64,000 nt of DNA from Cyrtodaria siliqua (GCA_037043455.1 JAWPHD010001809.1:186001-250000); one strand, 5' to 3'. Shown: positions 10,951-22,080, numbered from the stretch's first letter. Notes: a model not told the origin generated them from the letters alone. Numbers and translations are program-made.

Positions 10951-11537
10951 TTAAAAAGACACATGATAGTCTTTGGTTTTATATCAAAAATTAAAATTAG
11001 CAGCTGGATTTATTAATCCGGTATCATTTTGACTTTAAAAGGACACATGGCAATCTTGATTTTTTGAAAACTCGCGGCGTCCCGTTAGTTTTTCTAAATA
11101 ACATGCATTATTTCATTCATTAATAATAATTAAAAGAATAGTATAAGCAAATTTGATTTTTTATATTATTGACTTTTGATAATACTGCACCAATAATATA
11201 TTTCAATATTTGGTAAAATAATATTGGAAATTGAAAAATCAAAATTTTATTTAATGATATGCAAGCAGGTTTAAAGTCAAAATATTCCTTGATAAATAAG
11301 TAGAGACGCTAATATTGATGCTTGATAAAAACTTCAAGATTGCCGTGTATCCCTTTAAAACTGCTTGCACAGTTATAATTAAATAAAAAAATGAGATTTC
11401 AGTTGTCTTCGTTATTCTACCAAATTTTTAAATATATTATTGGTGCAATCTAATATATAATTAGTAATATGTAAACAAATATGTTAAGTAGTCCAAAATG
11501 AGTTTTTAAAAAATCAAGATTATGCTTAAGTGTCAAT
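10951..11537. mobile_element. TTAA-flanked MITE, outer copy of a nested pair
   Basis: Left part (10951-11034) runs from TTAAAAAGACACATGATAG to TATTAATCCGGTATC; the right part (11359-11537) resumes with ACTGCTTGCACAGTTATAATT and ends in TCAAGATTATGCTTAAG, a decayed end. The two halves are adjacent in intact inverted copies such as 12086-12396. The outer copy is more diverged than the inner one, as expected for an older insertion. Confidence 0.8.
11035..11358. mobile_element. TTAA-flanked MITE inserted into another copy
   Basis: 324 bp between TTAA sites at 11035-11038 and 11355-11358, with ends AAGGACACATGGCAATCTTG and GCCGTGTATCCCTTTAA. It sits at the internal GACTTTAA of the outer element. 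Internal words CGCGGCGTCCCG and CATTAATAATAATTA match copy 1. Confidence 0.85.
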
Positions 11538-11812
11538 AAGTGCATGAAAATAAGTTTCAGCACCTCAAGGCACATTACTTCCATGTTTTGTATATATTTT
11601 GTGTTTATTTATTATGTCCAGAATGGTGAAATGCTTGTTATTGATGCAACCGTTACCTACCAGTCTAAAGTACTACATTGTTTTTATAACATAATAATTC
11701 AACAATGGACGGTCCTATTATTCCGTTTTTTGTGTCCTCTTGCTTTAGTTTTAATAATATACCGATTTTTCCCAGGAACAATATAGGGTATGATATTATA
11801 TAGGTTAGAGTG

Positions 11813-11948
11813 GATTGAAAGGTGTGAGGGTGAGGATGAGAGAGGGAGGGAAAGGTGTGAGGGTGAGGATGAGAGAGGGAGGGTTTTTTTTAGGGTGAGG
11901 ATGAGAGAGGGAGGGAAAGGTGTGAGGGTGAGGATGAGAGAGGGAGGC
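11813..11948. repeat. G-rich tandem repeat, about 30-bp unit
   Basis: About four units built on GGTGTGAGGGTGAGG then ATGAGAGAGGGAGGG. One unit has GTTTTTTTTAGGGTGAGG in place of the normal junction. Confidence 0.9.
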
Positions 11949-12085
11949 GATAAAGGGTAACTGTTTTTCACAATTTCAAAAACAAAAATCCATGCTACAG
12001 TCCTCAAAGAATGTAGTCACTTTGGTTGGGTATACAATACCAACTGTCTACGCCCGAGGCAATATGTTTCCATTTTTATGAGAGT

Positions 12086-12396
12086 TTAAAGAGATAGCGG
12101 CAATCTTGATGTTGTATCAATCATTACAATTAGCCTATTAATCCAGTGTCGTTTTGACTTTAAACTTGCTTGTATATATTTAAACAATTTTGAATTTTCA
12201 ACTTTTGCTTCGTTATTCTACCATAGGGTTGAATATATTATTTTTGAAATATAATCAGCAGTTTGTAATACGGAAAAAAATTGCTTTATACTATTCAACT
12301 ATTAATATTATTGATTGAACAAATGCAATTTATGAAGAAACACTAACGGAACGCTTCGAGTTTCGCCCAAATCGAGATTGCCATGTGTTCCTTTAA
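12086..12396. mobile_element. TTAA-flanked MITE, inverted orientation
   Basis: 311 bp between TTAA sites; left end AAAGAGATAGCGGCAATCTTG is worn, right end ATTGCCATGTGTTCCTTTAA is clear. The internal GTTTTGACTTTAAACTTGC shows the intact form of the site that was hit in the 10951 copy. Confidence 0.8.
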
Positions 12397-12420
12397 CGAC
12401 ATATTTCTATTGTATTTGGG

Positions 12421-12475
12421 AAGGGGGGAGGGGTGGGGGTTAGTGGGGTTGGTGGTGGGGGGGGGGGGGTGGGGT
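12421..12475 (+). repeat. G-rich simple sequence
   Basis: Runs of G with scattered T and A, including a stretch of about ten consecutive G. Could form G-quadruplex structures; no other feature is visible. Confidence 0.85.
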
Positions 12476-12889
12476 GATGGGGAGAGAATTTCTATAGGTA
12501 ACTGTAAATCACTGTTAGCCATCCAGTTTCATGAGAACATTGTGATATTCAATTTTGCTTCAGATTATGAGGCCCACCCAATAAAGCCTTTTTGTGTGCT
12601 GTAAAATATAAACACACAACATAAAGTTGTTCATTTAATGCTTTGCTATCATTCTTGTTCTAGAAACAATAAAGAAATATCAGACAAGATTTGTATTTAA
12701 ACTAGCTAAATTATGAATATGCATTTCTAAATTACAAAGTTGTGTTTAGCTTTTCTTACCGAAGACAATATCTATTATTATACCTCACGTTTACACTCCT
12801 GTATGAATTGCCCATACCCTTAGCGTGAAGCAATTTTTATTATTATACCTCAAATAAGACGCCCATGCTAAATCCCCGTAGACAACAAT

Positions 12890-13218
12890 GTGTAATTTCT
12901 TACTCTCTCACACGAGGGTGATAGTACAGGGTGATAGTAAATCGCAGGGTGATAGTAAAAAAAATATCACATGCGCAGATTTGATGCGCGCTGTTTCGGT
13001 GACGTCATAGGCTCAATATGGTGAAAATGCTATTTTTAACTCATCATAACTTCAAAGGTACTTGACCGATTTCAATAAACTACCACTCATTTTCTTAGTA
13101 CGTTATTTCCAATACAACGATATAACTTTCAAAAAATAAATCCGGCAATGAGACTGCTTTACTGCACATGTCCTGTTTCCTTATTTTTGCCAGAGGGGAT
13201 TTCGGTATAATAAAATAA
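12890..13218. repeat. AT-rich element body with GGGTGATAGTA words
   Basis: Starts with three GGGTGATAGTA words between 12910 and 12957 and contains TGACGTCATAGG. It leads directly into the hairpin at 13219. A weak inverted relation to 13380-13440 (TGACGTCAC, TATTTTTA) suggests that the hairpin and its flanks form one larger element. Confidence 0.5.
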
Positions 13219-13354
13219 ATATCACATTCATGAGAGGGTGATAGTAAGAATGTTCACCCTTCGGATATTGATTAGCACCCTCGGCTTCGCATCGGGCGAT
13301 AATCATATCCTCAGGGTGAACATTCTTACTATCACCCTTTCATGAATGTGATAT
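13219..13354. repeat. 136-bp hairpin, variant 1
   Basis: Arms begin ATATCACATTCATGA and close with the inverted TCATGAATGTGATAT. The inner arms carry GGGTGATAGTAAGAATG and its inverse, and the tip is CCCTCGGCTTCGCATCGGG. The flank TTCGGTATAATAAAATAAAT at the left is the same as that of the second hairpin at 13589. Confidence 0.9.
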
Positions 13355-13588
13355 GTATATACTGTTCATTTACTGTTGCACGATTGTGACGTCACGGGAA
13401 GTATAAAAATAGGTTTTTTTTTTTTCTCAATAACGACACGCTTTGGCATTTAGTTATGTCAATCGTAAGACGCTTGGTTTACCAAACGACAATAAAAAAA
13501 TGTGACGAGCAGATTTGTTACTTTAAATCAAAACTGGTAAAAATATAAATTAAAAAAACAACAACAACATTTGTTCGGTATAATAAAA

Positions 13589-13730
13589 TAAATATTGCAT
13601 CCCAGAGAGGGTGACAGTGGATATTGTCAACCTTTGGAAAAATAATGTCAACCTCGTCTTCGCCTCGGTTGACATTATTTTCCTCAGGTTGACAATATCC
13701 ACTGTCACCCTCACTGGGATGCAATATTTA
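13589..13730. repeat. 142-bp hairpin, variant 2
   Basis: Arms begin TAAATATTGCATCCCA and end with its inverse. The inner arms carry GGGTGACAGTGGATATTG and its inverse, and the tip is CCTCGTCTTCGCCTCGG. Layout and left flank equal those of variant 1, but arm sequences differ at many paired positions. Confidence 0.9.
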
Positions 13731-14229
13731 TATAATATAGCAATGTAGTTCACAAAGAAAAAACTACAAGCGTGCCTCAATTTATTTTCCTGAGTTGATC
13801 GGTCATGTAGTATGCAGTCAGTAAATAAACAAGATTCCCATGCTTTTTCAATGACCATGTGGCGATGGGAAAAATCTACAGATTGGCCTGTGTTTGAACT
13901 TTACATAATCAGATAAAAATTCAAATCGCCGCGCTTTCGTCATAGTCGGTGCTTTAAAATAACCAAATACAAAACTTGTTTTATATAAAACCATTGAACA
14001 CGCTTTTAAGTACTAATACGTATTATAATAATAATGTGGTAAAGATTTTATCAAAGACGTAAGCTATGAAAGTCAGCGTGACAAAGTTCTTTGGTACGGT
14101 TAGATTTAGGGTTTGTTTATGTGTTGGGTTCGGATTATATTGGTTATGTAATATATTTATATCATTTGGAAAATCACAGCAATCATACGGAAGAAATTTA
14201 GAACCTGAATGCAGACGACATGAAGTGTC
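13731..14229. other. No recognisable feature
   Basis: AT-rich sequence; a possible poorly preserved extension of the following pseudogene cannot be read in any frame. Confidence 0.4.
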
Positions 14230-14481
14230 ATGTATTTTCGCGAGGTGGTGAGTAAAACGTTCAACGACGGTTTAATCCAAGGTTTTATACCGGGTAGATT
14301 TGTTCAGCATGTTGCAGATAATGTATACCATAACATCAGAACAATTGATGGATTTAATGCATTTCATGGAATGGGCATTATTGCAGCAGTAACTCCAGGC
14401 ACTCGATCTAGCAAGCCTACACCAAAATTAACGGTGTCTTCAGATGACATCTTCAGCCTCGGTAGAGCAAATGTAGTATAG

Positions 14482-15790
14482 CGACGTGAAATATATAACA
14501 CAAGAATAGTCTTTAATATGTATTTTATTCAACTACTATCTATTTATCTTTCACAATAATCTATACACAGTTAAAAACCAGAATAAATGTTCAACTTTCA
14601 ATAAATGTACAAGTTACAATTTGTAAGCTGTTCTAACGTTCAACGGTGTGCGAGCTAAGCAGTCAAAATGAATCAGAATGAATATCTATCAATCTGTAAA
14701 AATTTGGGATTAATCGTACAAATCTCCTCTTTTTGGAGTAAACAAATTATTTAACTTATTTTCCAAACTGCTGATACAGGGTAGTTATATAACCCTCCCA
14801 TTGTTCAGAAACAAGGTGACCCCCTCACTCGTGGTAGTCGTGAGTTGCCCCGGTCAGCCCATTGTTTCATCAAACAAACCTCTACTTAGGCTATAGGTTT
14901 TGGTCATGCTGTCGCTAAATATATACTTCATTAATTTGGTTGACCATAAAGATGCTTACACAGCCATCCCATTGTTCCTTAGAATACAAGGCGACCCTAT
15001 CATCCTAACTGTTCATCCTAATGCCTGAACTTTCAGAAGCGGTCAGCATTTTAATAAGCTACCAATTATTTTTAATGGTCATACATGCTCCACAGGTATT
15101 TACATATGCTGGTCACCTCGTTCCTGACACAGTACATGTATTGACCAGACATGAGTGCAAGATATTAACTTACTTCTAGGAATCCAGTTCTGTATAGCTA
15201 TAATACACTAATACTGTATATAGCTATAATACACTAATACTGTATATAGCTATAATACACTAATACTGTATAAGCTTTTACAAACCACAGAACAACAGTA
15301 TGGTTTCTTTAAAGTATGGAAGACTTCAGAGACTTCCAATTTTGTGAGAGGGGGCGCGGGGAGGAGGGAGCCCATGCCCCAATATGGGTGAAGTATGAAT
15401 AAGATGCATAATGCCATAAGAAATCCCAATCAAAACCATAGATATATACAACAGCTTACACGCAAACCTTAATCTGCCTTTATTGCACATTTTATGGGCC
15501 ATTACAATGTGGTTTCCATGGAAGCCCAGAATTTGCAGAAGACAAAATTACTTACGCAACCCTTTACGTCATGCTATAAGGAAACCAATTCCTAAATTTA
15601 GTTGAGCTAGAACAGGCAATGTAAGAGATATATACCTGTAAACACAGCTTACACGCAAAATGTGGGTTCAGTGGGAGCCCAGGGGTTACAGGAACCAAAA
15701 TTACTTAAGCAGCTTTTAAGATAATGCTATAAGGAAGCTCATGGCCAATTTTGGATGAAACATGTAATGCTGACCTGCTAAGGAAACATC
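14482..15790. other. Non-coding stretch interrupting the pseudogene
   Basis: No frame links blocks 1 and 2. It contains the AGCTATAATACACTAATACT triplet repeat and a weak direct duplication (about 15440-15600 and 15630-15760, sharing AGCTTACACGCAAA and ATGCTATAAGGAA). An intron or an inserted unknown element are both possible; splice sites were not convincing. Confidence 0.45.
15196..15275. repeat. 26-bp tandem repeat, three units
   Basis: Three near-identical units of AGCTATAATACACTAATACT plus GTATAT. Confidence 0.9.
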
Positions 15791-17397
15791 CTGGTTACTG
15801 GAATCCAAGACACCCACATGGAATGGGTTTATGCAGATGGTTCAGCATGGCCATCACCCTGGCAAGTCATCGGTAGTATACATGCCGATGATCGATTTGA
15901 AATCAAGTGATGAATCCTGTATTTATTCAACTATGAACTTCGTGAGCGAGCAGGCTAAGCAATATGACGTTACACCGATTCTCACTTTTGGCCTGCCTCC
16001 GTGGTGGAAGGCATTTGAAATACAACAGAATGAACCCTCAAATAGTGCTATCCCAAACATTGTTTTAAAGCTGGGAGGACTTCACATTGGAATGAGTTTT
16101 CTTGGAAGCATTGGCCGTCTGATGGGAGGGTCCAGACTGCAAGAGTTGTACATATTCTCAGTGGAAAGGCGATATCAAGAGCACTAAGGGGACACATTCT
16201 CATAGAAGCAGTCTTAATAATATTATGCTGTATAAAGTGTATAAAGTACCTCTCCCATAGAGGCTCACAATTCATTGTCAGAAAAGGAAACAAGCCAATT
16301 CCATTAAAGTGCAGAACTTGAACCAAGTACAAGCACAAGTATTACAGACTCATGGGAAGGCACTTTTGGATATTCTGATAAAGAAAGTATTGAATCGGAT
16401 ATAATAGATCCAGAAGGTGAAACGCAAAATGACTTGACAGTGGCAGAAGAACTCCTGCGAAAATTGCTAAGCAATGAAAGAGACATAAACACAGTTCAGA
16501 TAATATATTTGATAAAATCCGTGCATCGTTGGACAGATACAAGACATCACTGAACGTACAGGACACTGGGTTCTCCAGCTGTATGCGTTATCAGAAATGT
16601 TACCATACTTTGCATCTGCAGGACACTATCTATATATCTGTACTATATAGCATGTAAAACATCCCAATGTATTCAAGTCATTCCAAGAATGTTGTTATGT
16701 ATCATTTTGTTTGGAGAAGCGACAGATACTGGGCTGGACATTCTACGGATTTGGTAATTGAGCAAATGCTAATGCGGATCATAAAAACATCTGGCGGTCT
16801 CACAAGAGGTAGAGGCATGACTGAAGTCCAGAGAACGGTTTGGTTATTATCTAACCCGGCATGTGCAGAAGTAAATCAGGTGATGCAATAACTGACTGGT
16901 GTTCTATACACATCAAGTGAACAGCACAAAGACAGCAGCAATACTAGAATATCAAAGGATTTCAACGATATGACTAAACTAGCTCGGTTTCTTAAAACAA
17001 AAAATCCATTTAGTGAAGACCCTTCTCTCTGTAGTATAGCTAGCGGTGTACTTGCAGATCAGACAGTTAATGTTGACAGTGTCAAAGAATTTGGAAAAGA
17101 CATTGTGAAATCCACATTAGATATTGTCAGCAACAACCGCGTTCATAGGAAACTGTTAATGTTCCATCTATATATATATTTGAACCATTTGGTCATTGCA
17201 TAGCTACTCTTTTTTTTTTTTTAATCAAACTAACAAACAAATTCAGCCCAAAGCCTTTGATACACTTTTCCAAGGTTTGATGAAGAAATAAAAGAACAAA
17301 ATAAATTAATATATATAATTATATGTATAAAAAACGTTACAGGAAATATTATGTTTTACGCTTAGAGTTTTCTTTAAGTTGTATTACCTTTTCAATA

Positions 17398-17690
17398 TTA
17401 AAGGGACACATGGCAATCTTGATTTTCTAAAACTCACTGCGTCCCATTAGTTTTTCTTGTAAATTGCATTCGTCCAATCATTAATATTAATTGTTAGACT
17501 AGTTCAAAGCAAATTGTTTCTACATATTATTGACTTTTGATAATATTGCACCAATAATATATTTTAAAATTATGTAGAATAATGTAGGAAATAGAATTCT
17601 GATTTTTTTACTTAATTATATGCAAGCAGTTTTAAAGTCAAAATGATACAGTATTAATAAATCGCTGACTAATTGTAATGCCTGTTTCCC
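17398..17690. mobile_element. TTAA-flanked MITE, right end lost
   Basis: Starts at TTAA with AAGGGACACATGGCAATCTT, has CACTGCGTCCCATTAG and the internal ATTAATATTAATTG, and follows the family to TATTAATAAATCG, then stops near 17690 without the right inverted end. Confidence 0.8.
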
Positions 17691-17989
17691 TGTTACTATA
17701 TACTCGTATATCGTTCTAGTTTATCGGTACAAAGAAGAGGAAAGAAACTTCAAAAATATTAATATCATTATCTTGATTTACATGCTATCTTTTTGTGTGC
17801 AACTGAAACTGATCTCGACATATTACCTTTCAGCTAGAACTAGTTTTCCTGCCTTTTATTATTCAACTTTACAATACAAATTTGCATTTATACTATAGAA
17901 TACGTGTCTATACTTGCACGTGCAGTGTCAGTTTAAATATGGTGTACTCAGGCTTTACAAGTACTTGCGTTGACTTTGGGTTATACGGC

Positions 17990-18125
17990 GCACTTATACA
18001 AACAGGTTATATGGCGCCAACGGTAATGAACATTCCAGGTTCACTCTGGATTTACATTTAGATAAAATATGAAGAATGGGCAAGGAATCTGGTCGCATGC
18101 AAAACTGCAGAGTTGCTGATTAGGA
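17990..18125 (-). mobile_element. SINE-F fragment, diverged
   Basis: Inverted, worn match of the SINE-F body: TATGGCGCCAACGG, AATGAACATTCCAGGTTC, ACATTTAGATAAAATATG and ACTGCAGAGTTGCTG, in the same order as in the inverse of 62498-62707. Confidence 0.65.
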
Positions 18126-19308
18126 TATAAAACAAGACAGGGATGAGGATGAGGACTTTTAATGAATAAGGTAAACATAACACAATGAATTCGGGTGGAT
18201 TTGACCCCTTTGCTGGATAATCAGTGGCCTATTCTTGCCCGGGAACCACACGGGGAAGGGACTGGAGGCGATCTGGAAAAGTAATTGGTGCCAATACAAA
18301 TAAAAGAGAAAGCCCTTATAATGTGCATCAGTTTCACATGAAATATGCAAATGCAGACGATACGGTGTATTTTTGTTGTTAATCTTCAATATTAATTCAT
18401 ATGGTGTTCAAATAATTGCCAACAGTTGTACATACTATTAAATAAAAGTGTATTCAGATAACAAAATAAGAATGTGTTATAGACTTAAGCACCATAATTC
18501 GGCGAGTTTCCCAAACAAACTATTTTAAAAACAATAATTAAATCTATTATTTTATGGGATCTGGTTTAGTACATATGACTGTACATTGAAGGTGCAACTA
18601 ATATGAAGGTTTTACTCGTATTTGGATTAACACTAAGTATTCTTCCAGATCGCCTCAAGTCCCGTTAAAACTGTCATGCAAGCAGTAACTTTATATTAAA
18701 TATGGTTTAATGTTAAAATAGGACAAGTGATCGTGTACTTTTAGAAACAAGATCTGTTCTACTTTTGAGACTTTAATCTGCCATGTCATGCAATAACATT
18801 CTCGTTTGGAGGTATTTGTTTAATTTCACGGGAAATTGAATCTTTTGATTATTACCTTCTATTATTATAATGGTCTATAGGACAGGAACGGGACATTTTA
18901 GTGTTCTTTGTCAGAGGTCAGGAAAACACACGCGGATCCAACAATACCTTTCTTAATTCGATCCCTTGTCAACTCGCCGAGATAGTCACAAACCGTGTGC
19001 AATTTAAATATACTCGTAAATTGTCTGGATACCTTGGACAATTATGTTTCTGTTATTTTCGGCAATCTGATGCAATCGAGATATTGAGATTGAACTAATA
19101 AGGTAATAATGCAGAACTATGACGTACGGTTTAGACACCTTAAATATTTACCTTATTTGAAATCTTTACTTTATAAAATGCCTGTTAGTAACTTTAAATT
19201 TAGTTTAAGGGGTCGCATTATTTGTAGGGCGAACGCAGCGTAAACTAGCTGACATAATGATTTCTCTTACAAAATGCCGCCGTATAGAAGGTAAATTGAC
19301 AACATTAA
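18126..19308. other. No recognisable feature
   Basis: AT-rich, no supported gene or shared repeat. Confidence 0.5.
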
Positions 19309-19488
19309 AGTGAAACTATCACATCGTATGTGTATTATGTGATAAATAGAATCTTACATTCGTGACTGTGTATTATTGACTTTAATAAACTCAGAGCCTC
19401 GTATTCTATCATTTTATCCAACTCGTTTATTAAAATCAATAATCACAGTCACTCCTGTAAGATCCTCTCTATTCGTTTTTCAGTTTCA
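19309..19488. repeat. Imperfect inverted repeat of about 180 bp
   Basis: Left arm has TCTTACATTCGTGACTGTG and ATTGACTTTAATAAAC; the right arm has GTTTATTAAAATCAAT, CACAGTCACTCCTGTAAGA, and ends AGTTTCAT, the inverse of GTGAAACT at the left edge. Likely a worn foldback element. Confidence 0.7.
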
Positions 19489-19755
19489 TATCCACTAAAC
19501 TACGTCCCATGATTCTTCCAATTGATTATTGATAATGAAATAGTTCGATCTGATAAACTCAACGACACTGCGAGTTTTTGTTATATTAATTCATATGATG
19601 CTTTAAGGCTCTAATTGTTATAAATTATTGCACTTTGATTGACATGTATGTAAAACTAGCAAAATGAACTGATAATTATTTTAACTACAAAAAAACAGTC
19701 GAGTTTTCGAGTTTTCCTGAAATAAACTTTTTCATAAATAATTAAACATAAGGTA

Positions 19756-19930
19756 GCATGTGGCTCAATCTATTGGAAATGCACAATTCGTATGAAACTC
19801 GCCTCCCACCACTGCGGGTTCGAATCTCATTGGGAGCTCTAGTTGACAAATGATTCTTACATATGTCGGGATGTATACAGTACATATCTAGGAAAATGTG
19901 GAAGTTCTGTCTGTATCACAAACAAATATC
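19756..19930 (+). mobile_element. SINE-A, diverged
   Basis: Plus-strand copy with CGCCTCCCACCACTGCGGG, B box GGTTCGAATCTC, GGGAGCTCTAGTTGAC, and worn central and 3' parts (TACAGTACATATCTAGG). Confidence 0.75.
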
Positions 19931-20072
19931 GACCATCATATGTGGTCTAACGTTTGCTAAAAAACGACGTAAAAACATTCAAACAAAATGTCCGGATACC
20001 AATAGACTTTGCTGCGAACCGTGTACCAGTTTACTTGTTAGTTAACACATCATAATAAGTTAATATTGTGAA

Positions 20073-20391
20073 TTGAATTGAATGTTGTTTAACGGCTCAT
20101 CAATACAGTATAGGTTATTTAGAGCCGCCCCAGGGAGACGGGAAGGATACATAGGAATCCGGGAACCGTGTCCTACTCTTATTATCGAATAGATTCCCAT
20201 GGTTTTTTAACGTGCTCGGAGGATAGACCGAAACACGGACCGCCCGGTTTACATCCCTTTCCGAAGGACGAGGCTAAGGGAAAGTGTCCTGCACAAGAAC
20301 ACAAGACGAAACTCAGGGAACCACGGAGGATTGAACCCGGGGCCTCCGGTTACAAATCCGCCGCGCTACCGACTGCGCCACGACAGCCCTC
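20073..20391 (-). mobile_element. SINE-T (tRNA-Thr-headed), full length
   Basis: On the minus strand the head reads GGGCTGTCGTGGCGCAGTCG (A-box region), GTAGCGCGGCGGATTTGTAA (anticodon loop TTTGTAA, TGT as in tRNA-Thr) and a B-box-like CGGGTTCAATCC. The tail reads GCCGTTAAACAACATTCAAT with an AATTC repeat. It is flanked by a near-identical direct repeat of about 16 bp, TAAGTTAATATTGTGAA at 20056-20072 and TAAGTTATATTGTGAA at 20392-20407. This supports LINE-driven insertion. Confidence 0.88.
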
Positions 20392-20404
20392 TAAGTTATA
20401 TTGT

Positions 20405-20511
20405 GAAAACATCCTCAGAGAGAGATGAGATGAAGCATGAAGTTTCCCTCAGCCATACCGCAACCAGGGGGCACACCCACGAAGGGCAGATGTCTGCAGC
20501 TCTAAAGCAAA
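20405..20511 (-). mobile_element. SINE-E, adjoining the satellite
   Basis: On the minus strand: GGATAAGGTCTTTGC, AGAGCTGCAGACATCTGCC, CTTCGTGGGTGTGCCCCC and GGGAAACTTCATGC, the same order as in 7280-7400 but with a worn B box. Its A-box end merges into the 23-bp satellite. Confidence 0.65.
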
Positions 20512-21406
20512 GACCTTATCCACTGAGTTACCGAGGCCTTATCAATGAGTTACCGAGGCCTTATCCACTGAGTTACCAAGGCCTTATCCACTGAGTTACC
20601 GAGGCCTTATCCACTGAGTTACCGAAGCCTTATTCACTGAGTTACCGAGGCCTTATCCACTGAGTTACCGAGGCCTTATCCACTGAGTTACCAAGGCCTT
20701 ATCCCCTGAGTTACCAAGGCCTTATCCACGGAGTTACCAAGGCCTTATCCACTGAGTTACCGAGGCCTTATCCATGAGTTACCGAGGCCTTATCCACTGA
20801 GTTACCGAGGCCTTATCCACTGAGTTTCCGAGGCCTTATCCACTGAGTTACCAAGGCCTTATCCACTGAGTTACCGAGGCCTTATCAATGAGTTACCGAG
20901 GCCTTATCCACTGAGTTACCGAGGCCTTATCAATGAGTTATCGAGGCCTTATCCACTGAGTTACCAAGGCCTTATCCACTGAGTTACCGAGGCCTTATCC
21001 ACTGAGTTACCGAGGCCTTATCCACTGAGTTACCGAGGCCTTATCCACTGAGTTACCGAGGCCTTATCAATGAGTTACCGAGGCCTTATCCACTGAGTTA
21101 CCGAGGCCTTATCAATGAGTTACCGAGGCCTTATCCACTGAGTTACCAAGGCCTTATCCACTGAGTTACCGAGGCATTATCCACTGAGTTACCGAGGCCT
21201 TATCCACTGAGTTACCGAGGCCTTATCCACTGAGTTACGAAGGCCTTATCCATTGAGTTACCGAGGCCTTATCCACTGTGTTACGAAGGCCTTATCTACT
21301 GAGTTACCGAGGCCTTATCCACTGAGTTACCAAGGCCTTATCCACTGAGTTTCCGAGGCCTTATCCACTGAGTTACCGAGGCCTTATCCACTGAGTTACC
21401 GAGGCC
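20506..21406. repeat. 23-bp satellite, about 39 units
   Basis: Units of CACTGAGTTACCGAGGCC plus TTATC, with a frequent shorter variant (ATCAATGAGTTACC). On the minus strand each unit reads GGTAACTCAGTGGATAAGG, close to the Pol III A box. The array is head-to-tail with few changes, hence young or homogenised. Confidence 0.95.
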
Positions 21407-21774
21407 GCTAAAATGGATCTGTGCTGGTGTATTCATGTAATATAGTTACATGGCGCATCCGAAACTGTAACACACAGATTACACACCTGAGTGCAATCAT
21501 ACTAAAGCCAAGACCACTTCAATTGTCTTCAGTTGTTAAAACGCTATATACGTATCATATCATATTTCTAGATTTAGAGTAAGATATGGATATAAGTAAC
21601 GACTGGATTTGTATGTCATCGAACACAGTACATAGTACCTACTCATGCAGTAAGTAGTAAAACAATAGATCGGCCAAGTGCCAGAATAGTTTTGGCTGAC
21701 ATAGTTTACGGCGTGATATTCCAGTGTGACCGCACTGTACAGTTAAGCAGCTCTGAATCACTAGATTTGTTTGA
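21407..21774. other. No recognisable feature
   Basis: Unique-looking AT-rich sequence between the satellite and a SINE scrap. Confidence 0.5.
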
Positions 21775-21870
21775 ATGGTGTTTTGCATTATTTTCTACAA
21801 ATGTTAGGTTATATATGACGGTCGATTTACTCGTGTTTTTCCTGCGTAGAACCAGTAATGTACACCTCCC
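21775..21870 (-). mobile_element. SINE-A 3' fragment
   Basis: Contains GAATGGTGTTTTGCATTA, TATATGACGGTCGATTTAC, TTTTCCTGCGTAGAACCAG and ACACCTCCCG in the SINE-A order, without the head. Confidence 0.75.
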
Positions 21871-21934
21871 GAGTCCGAGTACATGTAATACATTTTATTT
21901 GCTGAGCGGCAAGTACGGAAGCTATTAGTACTAT

Positions 21935-22080
21935 TTCTTTTTTATAAAGTGCTGGGTGTGCCCCGGCCAGGGAATGAACCCATGAAGTCCAGCTCTAGTA
22001 GGTACCAGCCATGCCACCACCGTAAGCCACCTCCCGCCGTAAGCCACCACCGCTAGCCACCTCTGCGGTAATATAAAAGG
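21935..22080 (-). mobile_element. SINE head fragment, SINE-C-like
   Basis: On the minus strand ATGGGTTCATTCCCTGGCC resembles a B box, followed by GGGGCACACCCAGCAC, which recalls the CCGGCCGGGTCACACC of SINE-C. Weakly preserved. Confidence 0.45.

Larger units (their letters stand above)
14230..17203 (+). pseudogene. Broken copy of a large uncharacterised multicopy invertebrate ORF
   Basis: Separate blocks in the same order and strand look like one decayed protein gene. Block 1 (14260-14478): RFVQHVADNVYHNIRTIDGF, then FHGMGIIAAVTPGTRSSKP. Block 2 (15800-16150): NGFMQMVQHGHHPGKSSVV, MPMIDLKSSDESCIYST, VTPILTFGLPPWWKAFEIQ, LGGLHIGMSFLGSIGRLMGG. A frameshift near 16145 leads to block 3, HILSGKAISRALRGHILIEA. 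Block 4 (16560-16625): WVLQLYALSEMLPYFASAGH. Block 5 (16700-17110): WRSDRYWAGHSTDLVIEQ, GGLTRGRGMTEVQRTVWLL, then KNPFSEDPSLCSIASGVLAD. I recognise this series from memory as an uncharacterised protein family found in many copies in molluscs and other aquatic invertebrates, probably mobile or transposon-linked; I cannot name a domain or function. About 1.3 kb (14482-15790) without coding signal interrupts it, and several frameshifts and stops rule out an intact product. Confidence 0.7.

Noticed and set aside
20320..20391. tRNA-Thr gene on the minus strand
   Set aside because: The head resembles tRNA-Thr(TGT), but the anticodon stem and acceptor pair poorly, and it is joined to a SINE body with tail and target duplication.
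20506..21406. CRISPR-like array
   Set aside because: The 23-bp repeats are directly adjacent without unique spacers, and the window is eukaryotic; it is a satellite.
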